A stretch of 62,939 nucleotides of DNA from Bacillota bacterium (GTDB lineage Bacteria > Bacillota > DTU025). Location: contig JAGVTS010000143.1 of NCBI GenBank assembly GCA_019136685.1, positions 1 through 62,939 of the forward strand. Direction: 5' to 3'. A model generated the notes under the pieces. The model worked only from the letters and a program-made list of their open reading frames with translations. It searched no databases and was not told the origin of the DNA. The position numbers and the translations under genes were made by a program. Positions within the stretch are counted from its first letter, which is position 1, and each line of letters opens with the position of its first letter. This document shows, in pieces, positions 44,607-53,776 of this stretch.

Positions 44607-45883
44607 ACCTGTGTGCGGCGCGGCGCAGTGCGTGTGAGCATCGACACAATATCCGGGTTAACGCCGAACACGGAGCATGGCAGAGCCTCGCGGCTAACCT
44701 GTACAGTCCATTCCTGGGCGTCCTGGCGATCAAGCTGGGCGCAAGCAATCTGCAGGTAGCGCTCATATCAGCATTGCCGGCGGCGGTGTCGTGTGTCGCC
44801 AGTATCCTAGGCGCGCAAGTATTACGCCGGTTCGACCGAAAAAAGGGAGCGGCCTGCGCGTTTGCCTTTGCCAACAGGCTCTTTCTGTTGGGCATCGCAG
44901 CGCTCCCATTATTCTCGGAGGACTCGCGCGCGAGCGCTCTTGTGCTCCTGATTGCGCTGATGAACGTGCCCGGCGCCATCGGTAATATCGCATGGCAGGC
45001 TCTGATGGCAGACGCGATACCGTCTGAACTGCGTGGAGACGCGTTTGCTGTACGCAGCAGAATAGTGACGGCCGTAGGCTTTCTTCCTACCCTGGTAGGC
45101 GGGTATCTGCTTGACGCTTTGTCATTTCCCATAGGATACCAGGTCGTGTTCGTAGTTGCGTTTGCGGCCTCGGTCATGGAAGTTCGGGCGCTGGCGAAAA
45201 CACACGAGCCCTGTCGCGATGTAGGCTATGTTCCGAGGGCTTCGGACTCGACCCGGGGAGGAACCATCGGCCGCCGGGCTCTGCTTGGACAGGTAGCGAG
45301 AGCTGGTTTCACACCTAGAGCGATGCTTTTCTACTTCGGATGGATGATGGCACAACCGTTGTTCACCATCTACTACGTGAGAGTCCTTGACTGCGGCAAT
45401 CTCTGGGTAGCCGTCTTCGCAATTGTTAGTAGTATGGCGCAGTATTTGTCGTTTCCCATGTGGAGCCGGTATGCAGCCAGAAAAGGGAATGTTGGCGCTC
45501 TGGCCGCTGCCGCGGCAGGCATGGCTCTCACGCCCGTCATGGTTGCTGTGTCGCCCTGGCCGTGGATGGTTGCCGCCTTCAGCGTGTCGATGGGATTCTT
45601 CACTTCAGGAACGACGTTGCTGATGCTGAACACTCTATTGGAGGTGTCGCCTGCCGAGAATAGGACGGAGTTTATCGCGTACCACAACGCCGCCGTTAAC
45701 CTGACGTCTTTCATAGGGCCCTTGATTGGCAGGGCATTGGTGGATTCACTCAATATACGCTGGGCGCTGGTCATGGCCGGCGCGTTCCGAGCAGCGGGAA
45801 GCCTTGCATTTGCAGCTCTCTCGCGGCGATCGGAGCGTGAGGCGGTTCACGTGACCGGCCCGCGAGGAGGCGAAGCGTGTTGA
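44603..45883 (+). CDS. Major facilitator superfamily transporter
   Basis: 426 aa, 12 predicted membrane helices. A degenerate motif A-like loop follows helix 2 (LGAQVLRRFDRKKGAA) and a second repeat begins near RAMLFYFGWMMAQP. TTG start inside the add stop, so co-translation is likely. Substrate unknown; purine nucleoside or base is a contextual guess. Long N-terminus before helix 1 (about 30 aa) suggests an internal start is possible. Confidence 0.8.
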   Translation: MNLCAARRSACEHRHNIRVNAEHGAWQSLAANLYSPFLGVLAIKLGASNLQVALISALPAAVSCVASILGAQVLRRFDRKKGAACAFAFANRLFLLGIAALPLFSEDSRASALVLLIALMNVPGAIGNIAWQALMADAIPSELRGDAFAVRSRIVTAVGFLPTLVGGYLLDALSFPIGYQVVFVVAFAASVMEVRALAKTHEPCRDVGYVPRASDSTRGGTIGRRALLGQVARAGFTPRAMLFYFGWMMAQPLFTIYYVRVLDCGNLWVAVFAIVSSMAQYLSFPMWSRYAARKGNVGALAAAAAGMALTPVMVAVSPWPWMVAAFSVSMGFFTSGTTLLMLNTLLEVSPAENRTEFIAYHNAAVNLTSFIGPLIGRALVDSLNIRWALVMAGAFRAAGSLAFAALSRRSEREAVHVTGPRGGEAC

Positions 45884-46398
45884 GGCAGAAGGCCGGTTCC
45901 ATGTTGACGCTGTTTTCGCTGGCATGCCTACTTACAGCCGCGTTGGTCGCCGGCGTAGTCGTGCCTGATCTCGGCGGAGGCGCCGGATCGGCGGAGGCGG
46001 CGTCGCTTCCGTACCTTTCCGAAGCGCTCAACCAGGAGGCAAAGATATCCGTGGCAGAGCTGGCCGCCATACGTGTCACGGCCTACTACAACTGCCCAGG
46101 CAATCTCACTACAAGGCTGGTAAGGCAGAGTGCGCGCTGCTTCCTTGGTTCTGCGTCAATCGATCTGTTCGTTGACACACGCACTCAGCCGGGGTGGGAC
46201 ACGCACCTGGGGGCGGCCAGCTTCAGCGTGAGCGACGCTGAGGTGGCAGCGGCCTACGCAGAGGCCGGCGCCGTGGCAACGGAGTGGCTTACGCGGTTCT
46301 TCCCTGGGGTTTCGCCTCAGAGCATGCGGGTTATATTCACCGTCAAGGGATACCAGATAGGCATCTACAGCGCCGGCCGGTTTACGATAGTCAGGTAG
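45877..46398 (+). CDS. Unknown secreted protein
   Basis: 173 aa with a signal peptide (about residues 1-40, ending SAEAAS) and a mature part of about 130 aa containing two Cys (YYNCPGN and SARCFLG) and two patterns, SIDLFVDTRTQPGWDTHLGA and RVIFTVKGYQIGIYSAGR. No family recognised. It overlaps the MFS gene end and has a good GAGGAGG site before GTG 45877. It may belong to the envelope or spore surface given the neighbours. Confidence 0.6.
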   Translation: MLRQKAGSMLTLFSLACLLTAALVAGVVVPDLGGGAGSAEAASLPYLSEALNQEAKISVAELAAIRVTAYYNCPGNLTTRLVRQSARCFLGSASIDLFVDTRTQPGWDTHLGAASFSVSDAEVAAAYAEAGAVATEWLTRFFPGVSPQSMRVIFTVKGYQIGIYSAGRFTIVR

Positions 46399-46512
46399 CA
46401 GGTATCGGCCGGGCAGGTCCGGTTCGCATGTGCCAATCCGAGCAGTCCGCCTGCGCACGCCGGCGAATATGCTGTCGTGCGTGGTCCAAGACTTCAGACG
46501 GAGGTGGCGCAC

Positions 46513-46773
46513 GTGCTCTATCCGCAGGCCATGATGGACGACCCTGCGTACGCGGTAGGCGCTATAACTGCTCCTGACGCCCAGTCAGGGGTGAATGCGG
46601 CGCAGTTCTTCCCGTGGTTCCGGCCATTCTGGGGTTTCCCGGGCTTTGGCTTTCCGGGCTGGGGATTCGGCCCGTGGGGATTTGGCCGACCGTGGGGATT
46701 CGGATTCGGCCCATGGGGATTCGGCCGACCGTGGGGATTCGGGCCATGGGGATTTGGCCGGCCGTGGTTCTGA
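46513..46773 (+). CDS. Gly/Phe/Pro/Trp-repeat protein
   Basis: 86 aa from GTG 46513 (AGGTGG 5 nt upstream). The first third is ordinary (YPQAMMDDPAYAVGAITAPDAQ) and the rest is a low-complexity array built from PWGFGRPWGFG units, ending GRPWF. The array is encoded by near-identical DNA repeats (46663-46770), such as GGGGATTTGGCCGACCGTGG. Proteins rich in Gly and aromatic residues occur in spore coats and adhesive surface layers; the nearby cotJ operon and LysM-GH18 gene make spore-surface function plausible but unproven. No signal peptide, which also suits a coat protein. Confidence 0.6.
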   Translation: MLYPQAMMDDPAYAVGAITAPDAQSGVNAAQFFPWFRPFWGFPGFGFPGWGFGPWGFGRPWGFGFGPWGFGRPWGFGPWGFGRPWF

Positions 46774-46795
46774 TGTAAGCTCTGACTGCGAGGGA

Positions 46796-46812
46796 GGGCG
46801 GACGAACCGCCC
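46796..46812 (+). terminator. Possible weak hairpin after the repeat protein
   Basis: GGGCGG (46796-46801) and CCGCCC (46807-46812) with a 5-nt loop. No T-run, so only a weak candidate. Confidence 0.3.
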
Positions 46813-46842
46813 CCCTACTTGATGTGACTGGGAGGGGTGGGC

Positions 46843-47730
46843 ATGATTGGTCCGGAGAATGGCGCTGCTCGTGCTCTTGATGCGGTTTCACGGATAGTGC
46901 GGGAAGCTTGGATGGAGCAGGATGCCGCCGCCGTCCGGCGCACGGTTGCGCGCCACACGGCGGAGTGCATGGGCTATCGTGCCGTCGCCCTCGGTATTAT
47001 CGATAGTGAGGGTCTGCTCAGGTTCACGGTCTTCGGCGAGGCGGCGGACGGCCAAGACGAAAGGACATGTAGCCAGGCTCCTGCATGTGCGCCAGACGGG
47101 TCATGGATGTCGGCTCCACTTGCGGGTATAGGCCGCTCCATAGGTACCCTGATCGGCTATGGACATGGCACGGGCGCATTTGCCGCCGATGATCTCAGGA
47201 TACATGCCAAGCTATGTGACTGCCTGGCGGTCATCATCGAAGCCCACATGGCCAACGCAAACCTGGCGCAGGCGCTGGATCGGGACCCAGTTACCGGCTT
47301 GTACAACCGGAAGCACTTGGTGAAACGGCTCCATGAGGAGATTTCGCGGGCTGAGCGATACGGAGGAATCTTCGCGCTGGTGTTCCTGGATATCGTGGGC
47401 ATGCGTGAGATCAACGCTGCGTTCGGGTACGGCATGGGCGACGCAGTGATTGAGGCTGTAGCCGGCGCGCTAAGGCGCAGCTTCCGCGGCAGCGACGTAG
47501 CGGCCAGGTTCGGCGACGACGAATTCGCGGTGCTGCTCCCCGGCGCGGACAAGCCGCGGGCTCAGATCGTCGCCAACAGGATCAGCAGGATCGCGGCGGG
47601 GATTCCGGTCACGAAGAACGGCGTCAGGATGCAGGGGCCAGACCTGGAGTGGTACGTTGTTTCGTACCCAACCGATGGGAGCACCTGCGATCAGCTGCTG
47701 GGAGCGCGGGAATACGGAGCTGTGCTGTAG
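46843..47730 (+). CDS. GAF-like plus degenerate GGDEF-domain protein
   Basis: About 295 aa. Residues ~5-135 look like a GAF-type sensor domain; the second part (about 140-285) is a GGDEF domain with DPVTGLYNRKHL and DIVGMREINAAFGYGMGD. The active-site loop reads RFGDDEFAVLL instead of RxGGDEF, and the C-terminal helix that normally contains AD-x-ALY-x-AK is missing (ends DQLLGAREYGAVL). The loop change alone may still allow activity in some proteins, but the loss of the C-terminal element suggests an inactive or c-di-GMP/GTP-binding protein. ATG 46843 after GGGAGGGG. Confidence 0.8.
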   Translation: MIGPENGAARALDAVSRIVREAWMEQDAAAVRRTVARHTAECMGYRAVALGIIDSEGLLRFTVFGEAADGQDERTCSQAPACAPDGSWMSAPLAGIGRSIGTLIGYGHGTGAFAADDLRIHAKLCDCLAVIIEAHMANANLAQALDRDPVTGLYNRKHLVKRLHEEISRAERYGGIFALVFLDIVGMREINAAFGYGMGDAVIEAVAGALRRSFRGSDVAARFGDDEFAVLLPGADKPRAQIVANRISRIAAGIPVTKNGVRMQGPDLEWYVVSYPTDGSTCDQLLGAREYGAVL

Positions 47731-47802
47731 ACACCGACGGCACACCTTCTGCAGGAGAGCTAAGTATGATGTCATAGGCAGTTTCCTGCAGGAGTGATGA
47801 GC

Positions 47803-49263
47803 GTGGCTATCCATACTGTCGTACCTGGCGACACTCTGTACACAATCGCTCGAAGATACGGAGTGTCTGTTCACTCGATTGCCACGGCCAATGCCATTTC
47901 CAACCCTGATGTCCTGGTAGTGGGGCAGGCGCTGGCCATCCCCCTCATGCGCGCGCCCACAGGGCCGCTGGTTTACACCGTGAGGCCCGGGGACACGTTG
48001 TATAGCATAGCCGGCCTGTTCGCTACGACAGTGCAGGCGATCGCCGCGGCCAACGCCATCGCCAACATTAACCTGATCTACGTGGGGCAGCAACTCGTCA
48101 TTCCCGGATGGACCTACCAGCTGTATGCTGTGACCGCCGGCGATACCCTGTCGCGGCTAGCCTCAAGATTTTCCGCCACGGTGGCCCTTTTGGCTGCCGT
48201 GAACCACCTGACCGACCCGAATTTGATCAGTGTGGGGCAGTCGCTGATCATTCCGGCAAGATCAGCTCCGGTTGTGCCGAAAGTGCCGGCGGAGACGAAC
48301 GGTTATCTATTCCCCCTGTCTGAGAGCTCCATACGGCGCATACTCTCGGGAATCTCACAGGATCTCACATACGCGAGTGTTTTCAGCTTCCCCGTGGATG
48401 GGCAGGGCGGAGTAGTGTATACCCCGGGAGCGGCCGGACCAGCCGTGAGGGTGGCTCGCTCGCTCGGCATCGTCCCGCTTGCCGTGATATCCAACTTCGA
48501 CGGCTCGAATTTCAGCCCTGAGCTTGCGCGACACGCTATGTCGGGGCCGACGGGCGACCTAACCGTCGCCAGCATAGTCGAGTTCGCTACGTCCGAGGGC
48601 TTCCGGGGCATAAACGTTGACTTTGAGAACATGCATCCAGAAGACAGGCAGCTATACACTTCATTCATTGCGGCGCTTTCGCGCGCTGCCCACGCGCGGC
48701 GGCTAACCCTTTCGAACGCCATGGCCCCCAAATGGGCCGACTGGCCCGATCTGCCTTGGGTTGGCGCGTTCGACTACGCAGCGCTAGCCCCTCATCTCGA
48801 CTTCACCATGCTGATGACGTACGAATGGGGATGGTCTGGAGGTCCGCCAATGGCCATAGCCCCCGTGAACCTGGTCAGGCGGGTATTGGAATACGCAGTG
48901 ACCAGAATATCCCCGGGCAAGATCCTTATGGGCATACCCCTGTATGGCTACGACTGGACCGTGCCGGCGCCGCCGGGCGCATTCACCAGAACCGTGACTC
49001 CCCCGCAAGCCGTCGAGCTGGCAGCACGCTACGGCGTGAATATCAGTTTCGATCAGACCGCCCAGGCGCCCTGGTTTCGGTACGTGGACGAGGCAGGCGC
49101 ACAGCATGAGGTATGGTTTGAAGACGTGCGTTCATCGGTGGCCGCGCACGCACTCATTGAGGCATTGGGGCTGCGCGGTGCCAGTTACTGGAATGTTGTG
49201 TACGACTACCCGCAAAACTGGTTGGCTCTCGAAGATCGCTATGCTGTGCTCAAGCAGAGTTGA
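47803..49263 (+). CDS. LysM-GH18 glycosidase (SleL/YaaH-type)
   Basis: Predicted N-acetylglucosaminidase acting on cortex peptidoglycan or cell-wall fragments. Three LysM repeats (about residues 3-48, 57-103, 108-152), each starting with a GDTL pattern, followed by a GH18 TIM barrel (about 165-480). The catalytic signature DxxDxE appears as GINVDFENM, with Asp and Glu in place, and YEWGWSGGPP matches the substrate cleft. SleL and YaaH of Bacillus have two or more LysM and the same catalytic part. No signal peptide, typical for coat-associated germination enzymes. GTG 47803 is used (8 nt after AGGAG); earlier GTG/ATG are too close. Confidence 0.88.
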   Translation: MAIHTVVPGDTLYTIARRYGVSVHSIATANAISNPDVLVVGQALAIPLMRAPTGPLVYTVRPGDTLYSIAGLFATTVQAIAAANAIANINLIYVGQQLVIPGWTYQLYAVTAGDTLSRLASRFSATVALLAAVNHLTDPNLISVGQSLIIPARSAPVVPKVPAETNGYLFPLSESSIRRILSGISQDLTYASVFSFPVDGQGGVVYTPGAAGPAVRVARSLGIVPLAVISNFDGSNFSPELARHAMSGPTGDLTVASIVEFATSEGFRGINVDFENMHPEDRQLYTSFIAALSRAAHARRLTLSNAMAPKWADWPDLPWVGAFDYAALAPHLDFTMLMTYEWGWSGGPPMAIAPVNLVRRVLEYAVTRISPGKILMGIPLYGYDWTVPAPPGAFTRTVTPPQAVELAARYGVNISFDQTAQAPWFRYVDEAGAQHEVWFEDVRSSVAAHALIEALGLRGASYWNVVYDYPQNWLALEDRYAVLKQS

Positions 49264-49345
49264 AAATCACCCGGTTGGGCGATGGGCAAGCCGCCCCTGC
49301 CGTTCTAGTATGTTTTTGGGACGGTGATTCGGGGGGAGTGATTTT

Positions 49346-50518
49346 GTGATATGTGAGTTGGCCGGGCGCGGTTTTCATGGGCGAGCCGCGCTCGCATGCC
49401 TTGTGGGCCTGGCAGTAGTAACTCTGTTCGGTCATTGGCCACCGGCGGTGGCCTCGGCGACGGCATCCCGCATCTTCCCTCAAGTGGAACCGGTTCACAT
49501 GAGTATGCGTGAGTTCCTAAATGCCGCAATTCGCCTCGATCCGTACTGCGCGGCGGCGAGCGAGCGTCTCGCTGCGAAATTCGGAACAGCGAGCGGGGCG
49601 TCGTCCTGGCGCCCTGTTGTGGGTTTTCGGGCATCACCATCAACACTTGAGGTGTGGGCGGCGGCAGAGGGGCTGCATGGGGTGCTTTGTCGTTTCGCCT
49701 ACGAATCCGGCGACCCTGGCTCCAGTGAGAACCAGGCGATGGCGATGTGGAGAGGAGTGATTGAGGCGCCGCTATCATGCATCTCGCGGGTCATTCAGCC
49801 CAATATTGCCGGCTCGGTGGAGGCCAAGCTGAGAGCCGCCGAACTCAGAGTCGCCCAGGAAGAAGCCCGGGCCGCGGCTCGAGCAATCGACATGCTGAGG
49901 AAGGCGGAGGCTCTTGCGATGCAGGGCGATGCGGCCGGCGCGATACAGGCGTACGGTGAGCTCTCTCTGCTAATTGGGCTGCCTTCCCACGAGATTAGGC
50001 CGGTGGTGGTAACCGGCGAAGGTCCGACGCTTATCGCTGAACTGATTGGGCGCGCGCTTGACGCTGATCCCACACTCCTGCTCCATGAATGGTTGGCCCG
50101 CGATCCCGATTTGATAGAGGCCGAGGCTTGCCTGGCGGAGGCCGGCAGCGCCGGCAGCCTACTTGACGCAATCACCTTGTCCGCCGGCTTTGAGTGGGAT
50201 CAATCATCAAGCGGTCCTCGGTGGCAGGTAGGGGCGGCTGTTGCAGTGGGAACGAACATGGTGGGCAAATCCAGCCGGCCCGCCGATGCTCATGAGCACA
50301 CGGTTCTGCTTCAGCGCCGCGCCGATGCCCTAAGGGCCCGCAGCACCGCCCGGTTCACCCGGGCCCTCGGCCAGTTGCGGTCGGTTTGGGCTGGGTTTTC
50401 CGCGCTGACGGACTTGGGCGACCTAGGAGCGGCGCAGGCCGACGCGCGCCGAGCTGCCGAGGTCGACGGCATCGCTTTCCTCGCCAGGCTGGGGGTGTTC
50501 GTCTGGAAGTCCCAATAG
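49346..50518 (+). CDS. Secreted helical protein, weakly TolC-like
   Basis: 390 aa. Signal peptide about residues 1-38 (GLAVVTLFGHWPPAVASATA). The start of the mature part (MSMREFLNAAIRLDPYCAAASERLA) resembles the LTLEEALxLALENNP opening of outer-membrane efflux proteins. Two long alpha-helical stretches (about 150-205 and 300-375) flank a short region (ITLSAGFEWDQSSSGPRWQVGAA) resembling TolC beta strands. The match is faint and a complete second repeat is not obvious. GTG start after GGGGGGAGTGA. If confirmed it would support a diderm envelope. Otherwise a novel secreted coiled-coil protein. Confidence 0.5.
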   Translation: MICELAGRGFHGRAALACLVGLAVVTLFGHWPPAVASATASRIFPQVEPVHMSMREFLNAAIRLDPYCAAASERLAAKFGTASGASSWRPVVGFRASPSTLEVWAAAEGLHGVLCRFAYESGDPGSSENQAMAMWRGVIEAPLSCISRVIQPNIAGSVEAKLRAAELRVAQEEARAAARAIDMLRKAEALAMQGDAAGAIQAYGELSLLIGLPSHEIRPVVVTGEGPTLIAELIGRALDADPTLLLHEWLARDPDLIEAEACLAEAGSAGSLLDAITLSAGFEWDQSSSGPRWQVGAAVAVGTNMVGKSSRPADAHEHTVLLQRRADALRARSTARFTRALGQLRSVWAGFSALTDLGDLGAAQADARRAAEVDGIAFLARLGVFVWKSQ

Positions 50519-50612
50519 ATGATCACCTTCTCACAGAGGATTTCCGAGGCCGATGTCAAATACCGCGTCAGTAGCGCGACATTCGCCTGAATCATGTGGG
50601 AAGGTGTGATCC

Positions 50613-51362
50613 ATGTTGAACAGGATGCCCCTGATTCTGGGGCACCGGGGCGCGCCGGTTATTGCCCCAGAGAACACATTGGCCGGATTCCGCAAGGCGA
50701 TTGAGATGGGATCGGACGGCATCGAGCTGGACGTGCATCTGTCGCGCGACGGCCAGATCGTGGTCATCCATGATGAGCGTCTGGAACGTACGACTGACGG
50801 AACCGGGCTGGTTGCGGAGAAGAGCTTTGCCGAACTCGCAGAGCTCGACGCAGCGGCCAAATTCGCAGGCGGCGCCGAGGTTCAGAGGATACCCACTCTT
50901 GATCAGGTGTTTGATGCCGTAGGAGATGCGTGTCGCCTGATCAATATCGAGATCAAGAGCGGCGTGGTACTGTACCCGGGAATCGAGGAGAAGCTGGTAG
51001 AGCTTGTGCGAAGGCGCGATCTGGCCAAGCGAGTGATCTTCTCCTCTTTCAACCATTACAGCCTGGTTGAGCTAAAGCGGTTGGCGCCCGAGATGGCCAT
51101 CGGTCTTCTGTACATGGGCGCGCTTGTCGATCCATGGCACTATGCAGTGCGGCTGGGCGCTCGGGCCCTGCATCCCATTCACTTCACTGTGTTCCCGGAA
51201 TTCGTGGCAGGCGCCCACGCAGCGGGAGTGCAGGTGAACGCGTGGACTTGCGATGGCCCCGCCGACATCCGCCGCATGCTGGCATCCGGCGTCGATGCGA
51301 TCATAACCAACGATGTGTCGTTGGCCGTGAGGATGCGGGAGGAGGAATCGAAGCAGTCATGA
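50613..51362 (+). CDS. Glycerophosphodiester phosphodiesterase
   Basis: Hydrolyses glycerophosphodiesters to glycerol-3-P and an alcohol. Family motifs: GHRGAPVIAPENTLAGFRKA, split here as GHRGAP and APENT (about residues 10-20), metal-binding IELDVHLS, VIHDERLERTTDG and INIEIK. 249 aa, no signal peptide, so a cytoplasmic UgpQ-like enzyme. Its stop overlaps the MFS start (ATGA). Confidence 0.9.
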   Translation: MLNRMPLILGHRGAPVIAPENTLAGFRKAIEMGSDGIELDVHLSRDGQIVVIHDERLERTTDGTGLVAEKSFAELAELDAAAKFAGGAEVQRIPTLDQVFDAVGDACRLINIEIKSGVVLYPGIEEKLVELVRRRDLAKRVIFSSFNHYSLVELKRLAPEMAIGLLYMGALVDPWHYAVRLGARALHPIHFTVFPEFVAGAHAAGVQVNAWTCDGPADIRRMLASGVDAIITNDVSLAVRMREEESKQS

Positions 51363-52684
51363 CCGGGAAGCTCGACTATCCTCGCACGTTCACTCTTGGG
51401 CTCGGGTTCTTCGCGATCAGCCTGAGCTGGGCGTTGTACAACGCGTTTGTGCCCGTCTTTCTCGATAACGTTCTGGCCGACACTGCGCTCAAAGGCACGT
51501 TGATCGGTTTCATCATGACGTTCGACAATATCGCTGCGGTCACTTTGCAGCCCTACTTCGGGGCGGCCAGCGACAGGACGTGGAACAGATACGGGCGGCG
51601 TATGCCGTACATACTGGTGGGCATGCCCCTTGGAGCGCTCTTCTTCGCTCTCATTCCGTTGTTCCGGTCCTCACTGGTTCCCATGATGACGGTCCTGATA
51701 GCAATGAACCTGTCCATGGCGATTTTCCGCGCTCCCACTGTGGCTCTGATGCCCGACATCACGCCGCCTGCGCTGCGAAGCAAGGCAAATGGCGTCATCA
51801 ACCTGATGGGAGGACTGGGGGCGCTCCTCGCCTTTTTCGTGGGTTCGCGGCTGTACAGTGTGAACCCTGCGCTTCCTTTCGTGTTCGCAGGCATCCTGAT
51901 GATCCTCATCACCCTGGTGCTCCGGTTTCGAATTCGCGAGCCGGAGGTTGTCGAAGGCGCCGGCGAAGGCGGCGAAACGGTGGGAATCCTTGAGGCCTTG
52001 GGTGAAGTAAGGCGTGATTCCGACCGCAGCGCCAGGTGCATGCTTCTTGCCATCTTCTTCTGGTTCATTGCGTGGAACGGAATCGAGGCTTTTTTCACGT
52101 TGTACGGCAAGGACGTGTGGGGAATATCCGAGGCCAGCGGTGCGTTGTACCTGGGGTTCTTCTCGCTTGCTCTCGTGGCGTTTGCCATACCGGCTGGTTT
52201 TTTAGCCACGGCCATCGGCCGAGCGCGCACCATCAAGATCGGCATCGTGGGGCTGGCAGTCTGCCTGTCTATCATAGGTCTGGTGGGCAGCGATGCTCTT
52301 GGCCGGCCTGTGCTGGTCCTTCTCAATAGGCTATTCTGCGCAGGGTCAGTTGAGGCCGATGGTCAGCTCGCCATCGTAGGCGTGATGCTCGCCCGGGCAT
52401 CTGTGATAGTCCCGGCCGTTCTGGCGCTCGCAGGCATGTTCTGGGCAGCGATCAACATCAACTCATATCCGATGGTGGTGGATATGGCCGCAAAGTCCAA
52501 AACCGGCGCCTATACAGGCCTCTACTACCTGTTCTCGTCGCTTGCGGCCATCACCGGGCCGCCCGTCTTTGGCTTTCTTAGGGATCTTTTCGGCATGAGG
52601 GCGCTGTTCCCGTTCGCGGTACTGTGCGCGCTCATCGCTCTCGTGTTCATGGTTGGGGTGAAAAGGGGAGAACCGCAGGTCTAG
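51359..52684 (+). CDS. MFS transporter, probable sugar:cation symporter type
   Basis: 441 aa with 12 membrane helices. Features such as TFDNIAAVTLQPYFGAASDRTWNRYGRR (split: TFDNIAAV, GAASDRTWNRYGRR) and LMPDITPPALRSKANGVINLMGG resemble SLC45/SUC-like and GPH-type sugar transporters. ATG 51359 overlaps the phosphodiesterase stop. Substrate not determinable; a sugar or glycerophosphodiester is plausible by context. Confidence 0.82.
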   Translation: MTGKLDYPRTFTLGLGFFAISLSWALYNAFVPVFLDNVLADTALKGTLIGFIMTFDNIAAVTLQPYFGAASDRTWNRYGRRMPYILVGMPLGALFFALIPLFRSSLVPMMTVLIAMNLSMAIFRAPTVALMPDITPPALRSKANGVINLMGGLGALLAFFVGSRLYSVNPALPFVFAGILMILITLVLRFRIREPEVVEGAGEGGETVGILEALGEVRRDSDRSARCMLLAIFFWFIAWNGIEAFFTLYGKDVWGISEASGALYLGFFSLALVAFAIPAGFLATAIGRARTIKIGIVGLAVCLSIIGLVGSDALGRPVLVLLNRLFCAGSVEADGQLAIVGVMLARASVIVPAVLALAGMFWAAININSYPMVVDMAAKSKTGAYTGLYYLFSSLAAITGPPVFGFLRDLFGMRALFPFAVLCALIALVFMVGVKRGEPQV

Positions 52685-52695
52685 GGGGTATCATT

Positions 52696-53760
52696 TTGCA
52701 GATCGCGATAAGTCTCTATGGTTTCGGCAATGTCGGACGCGAGTTTGTTAGGCTGCTCAATAGGAAGATGTCGTACCTGAAGTCGCGCCATGGCATTGAG
52801 CCGCGGGTGATCTCAGTAGTTACCCGAAGAGGTGGAATCCGGGCAGAATCCGGCATCGATTGGCCGGTTCTGGTTAGTCTGGCCAATGCGGGCACACTAT
52901 GCGAGCAGGAGGGCTTCGTCGGCGGCGCACCCGATGATCTGGACAGGTGGCTTCCTCCGGAGGATTCGGGGCAGGTCCGGGTGCTGGTCGATGCAACTTG
53001 GTCTGATCTGAGCACAGGGGAGCCTGGCCTTTCGAGGCTGAGGGAAGCTGCCCGTCGCGGTTGCCATCTGGTAACCCTCAACAAAGCTCCTCTTGTCGCC
53101 GACTTCGATGGCATGGTGCAGGTGGCTAGGGAGGCGGGCGTGCGCTTGAAGTTCAGCGGCGCCACCGCCGCCGGCCTGCCCACGATTGATACTGTGAGAG
53201 TGAGCCTTGCAGGTGCCGAAGTCCGTTCGATAGAGGGTGTACTGAACTCGACCACCAACTACATTCTCACGGCCATGTCCGACAATGCTCTTTCTTTCGA
53301 AGAGGCCTTGCGCAGGAGCAGGGCTTTGGGCCTTGCTGAAAGCGATCCTGAACGCGACGTCAGCGGCATGGACACTGCCGGCAAGATACTGGTTCTAGCC
53401 AACGCAGCCATGGGCGCCCGGAAGCGCCTCAGCGATGTGAAGGTCACGGGGATCAGCGAAGTGACCTCAAGGCAAATAGCCTATTGGGCGGTGCAGGGCC
53501 GTACGTTACGTCTGATAGGGAGGGCTGTGCGCACTGCGGACGATGTCAGCATTGAGGTGAAGCCTACACCCGTTCCATACAGGGATTTCCTGGCCCAGGT
53601 CACGGGCGATGGCAAGGGTGTGAGATTCACGACTGACATCTTTGGCGAGCTCACAATCGTGGGCGGCGCCGGCGGGCCGTCGGCAGCGGCCGGCTCGGCT
53701 CTGAAGGACCTGGTCAATCTGGCAAGGGCCGTTGACGGCGACCAAGGGCTGATTCCATAG
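52696..53760 (+). CDS. hom: Homoserine dehydrogenase
   Basis: Reduces aspartate semialdehyde to homoserine (Thr/Met pathway). NAD(P)-binding GFGNVGREFVRLL (about 9-21), TLNKAPLVADFDGM, KFSGATAAGLPTID, GVLNSTTNYILTAM and substrate site ESDPERDVSGMDTAGKILVLAN. 354 aa with no C-terminal ACT domain, so it probably lacks the usual threonine feedback module of longer forms. TTG 52696 after AGGGGG. Not obviously grouped with other amino-acid genes. Confidence 0.9.
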   Translation: MQIAISLYGFGNVGREFVRLLNRKMSYLKSRHGIEPRVISVVTRRGGIRAESGIDWPVLVSLANAGTLCEQEGFVGGAPDDLDRWLPPEDSGQVRVLVDATWSDLSTGEPGLSRLREAARRGCHLVTLNKAPLVADFDGMVQVAREAGVRLKFSGATAAGLPTIDTVRVSLAGAEVRSIEGVLNSTTNYILTAMSDNALSFEEALRRSRALGLAESDPERDVSGMDTAGKILVLANAAMGARKRLSDVKVTGISEVTSRQIAYWAVQGRTLRLIGRAVRTADDVSIEVKPTPVPYRDFLAQVTGDGKGVRFTTDIFGELTIVGGAGGPSAAAGSALKDLVNLARAVDGDQGLIP

Positions 53761-53776
53761 AGGCGGGAGGCGCGCC

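Noticed and set aside
46663-46770. Tandem DNA repeats considered as a CRISPR array.
   Set aside because: Units are contiguous, in frame, of coding origin and have no spacers.
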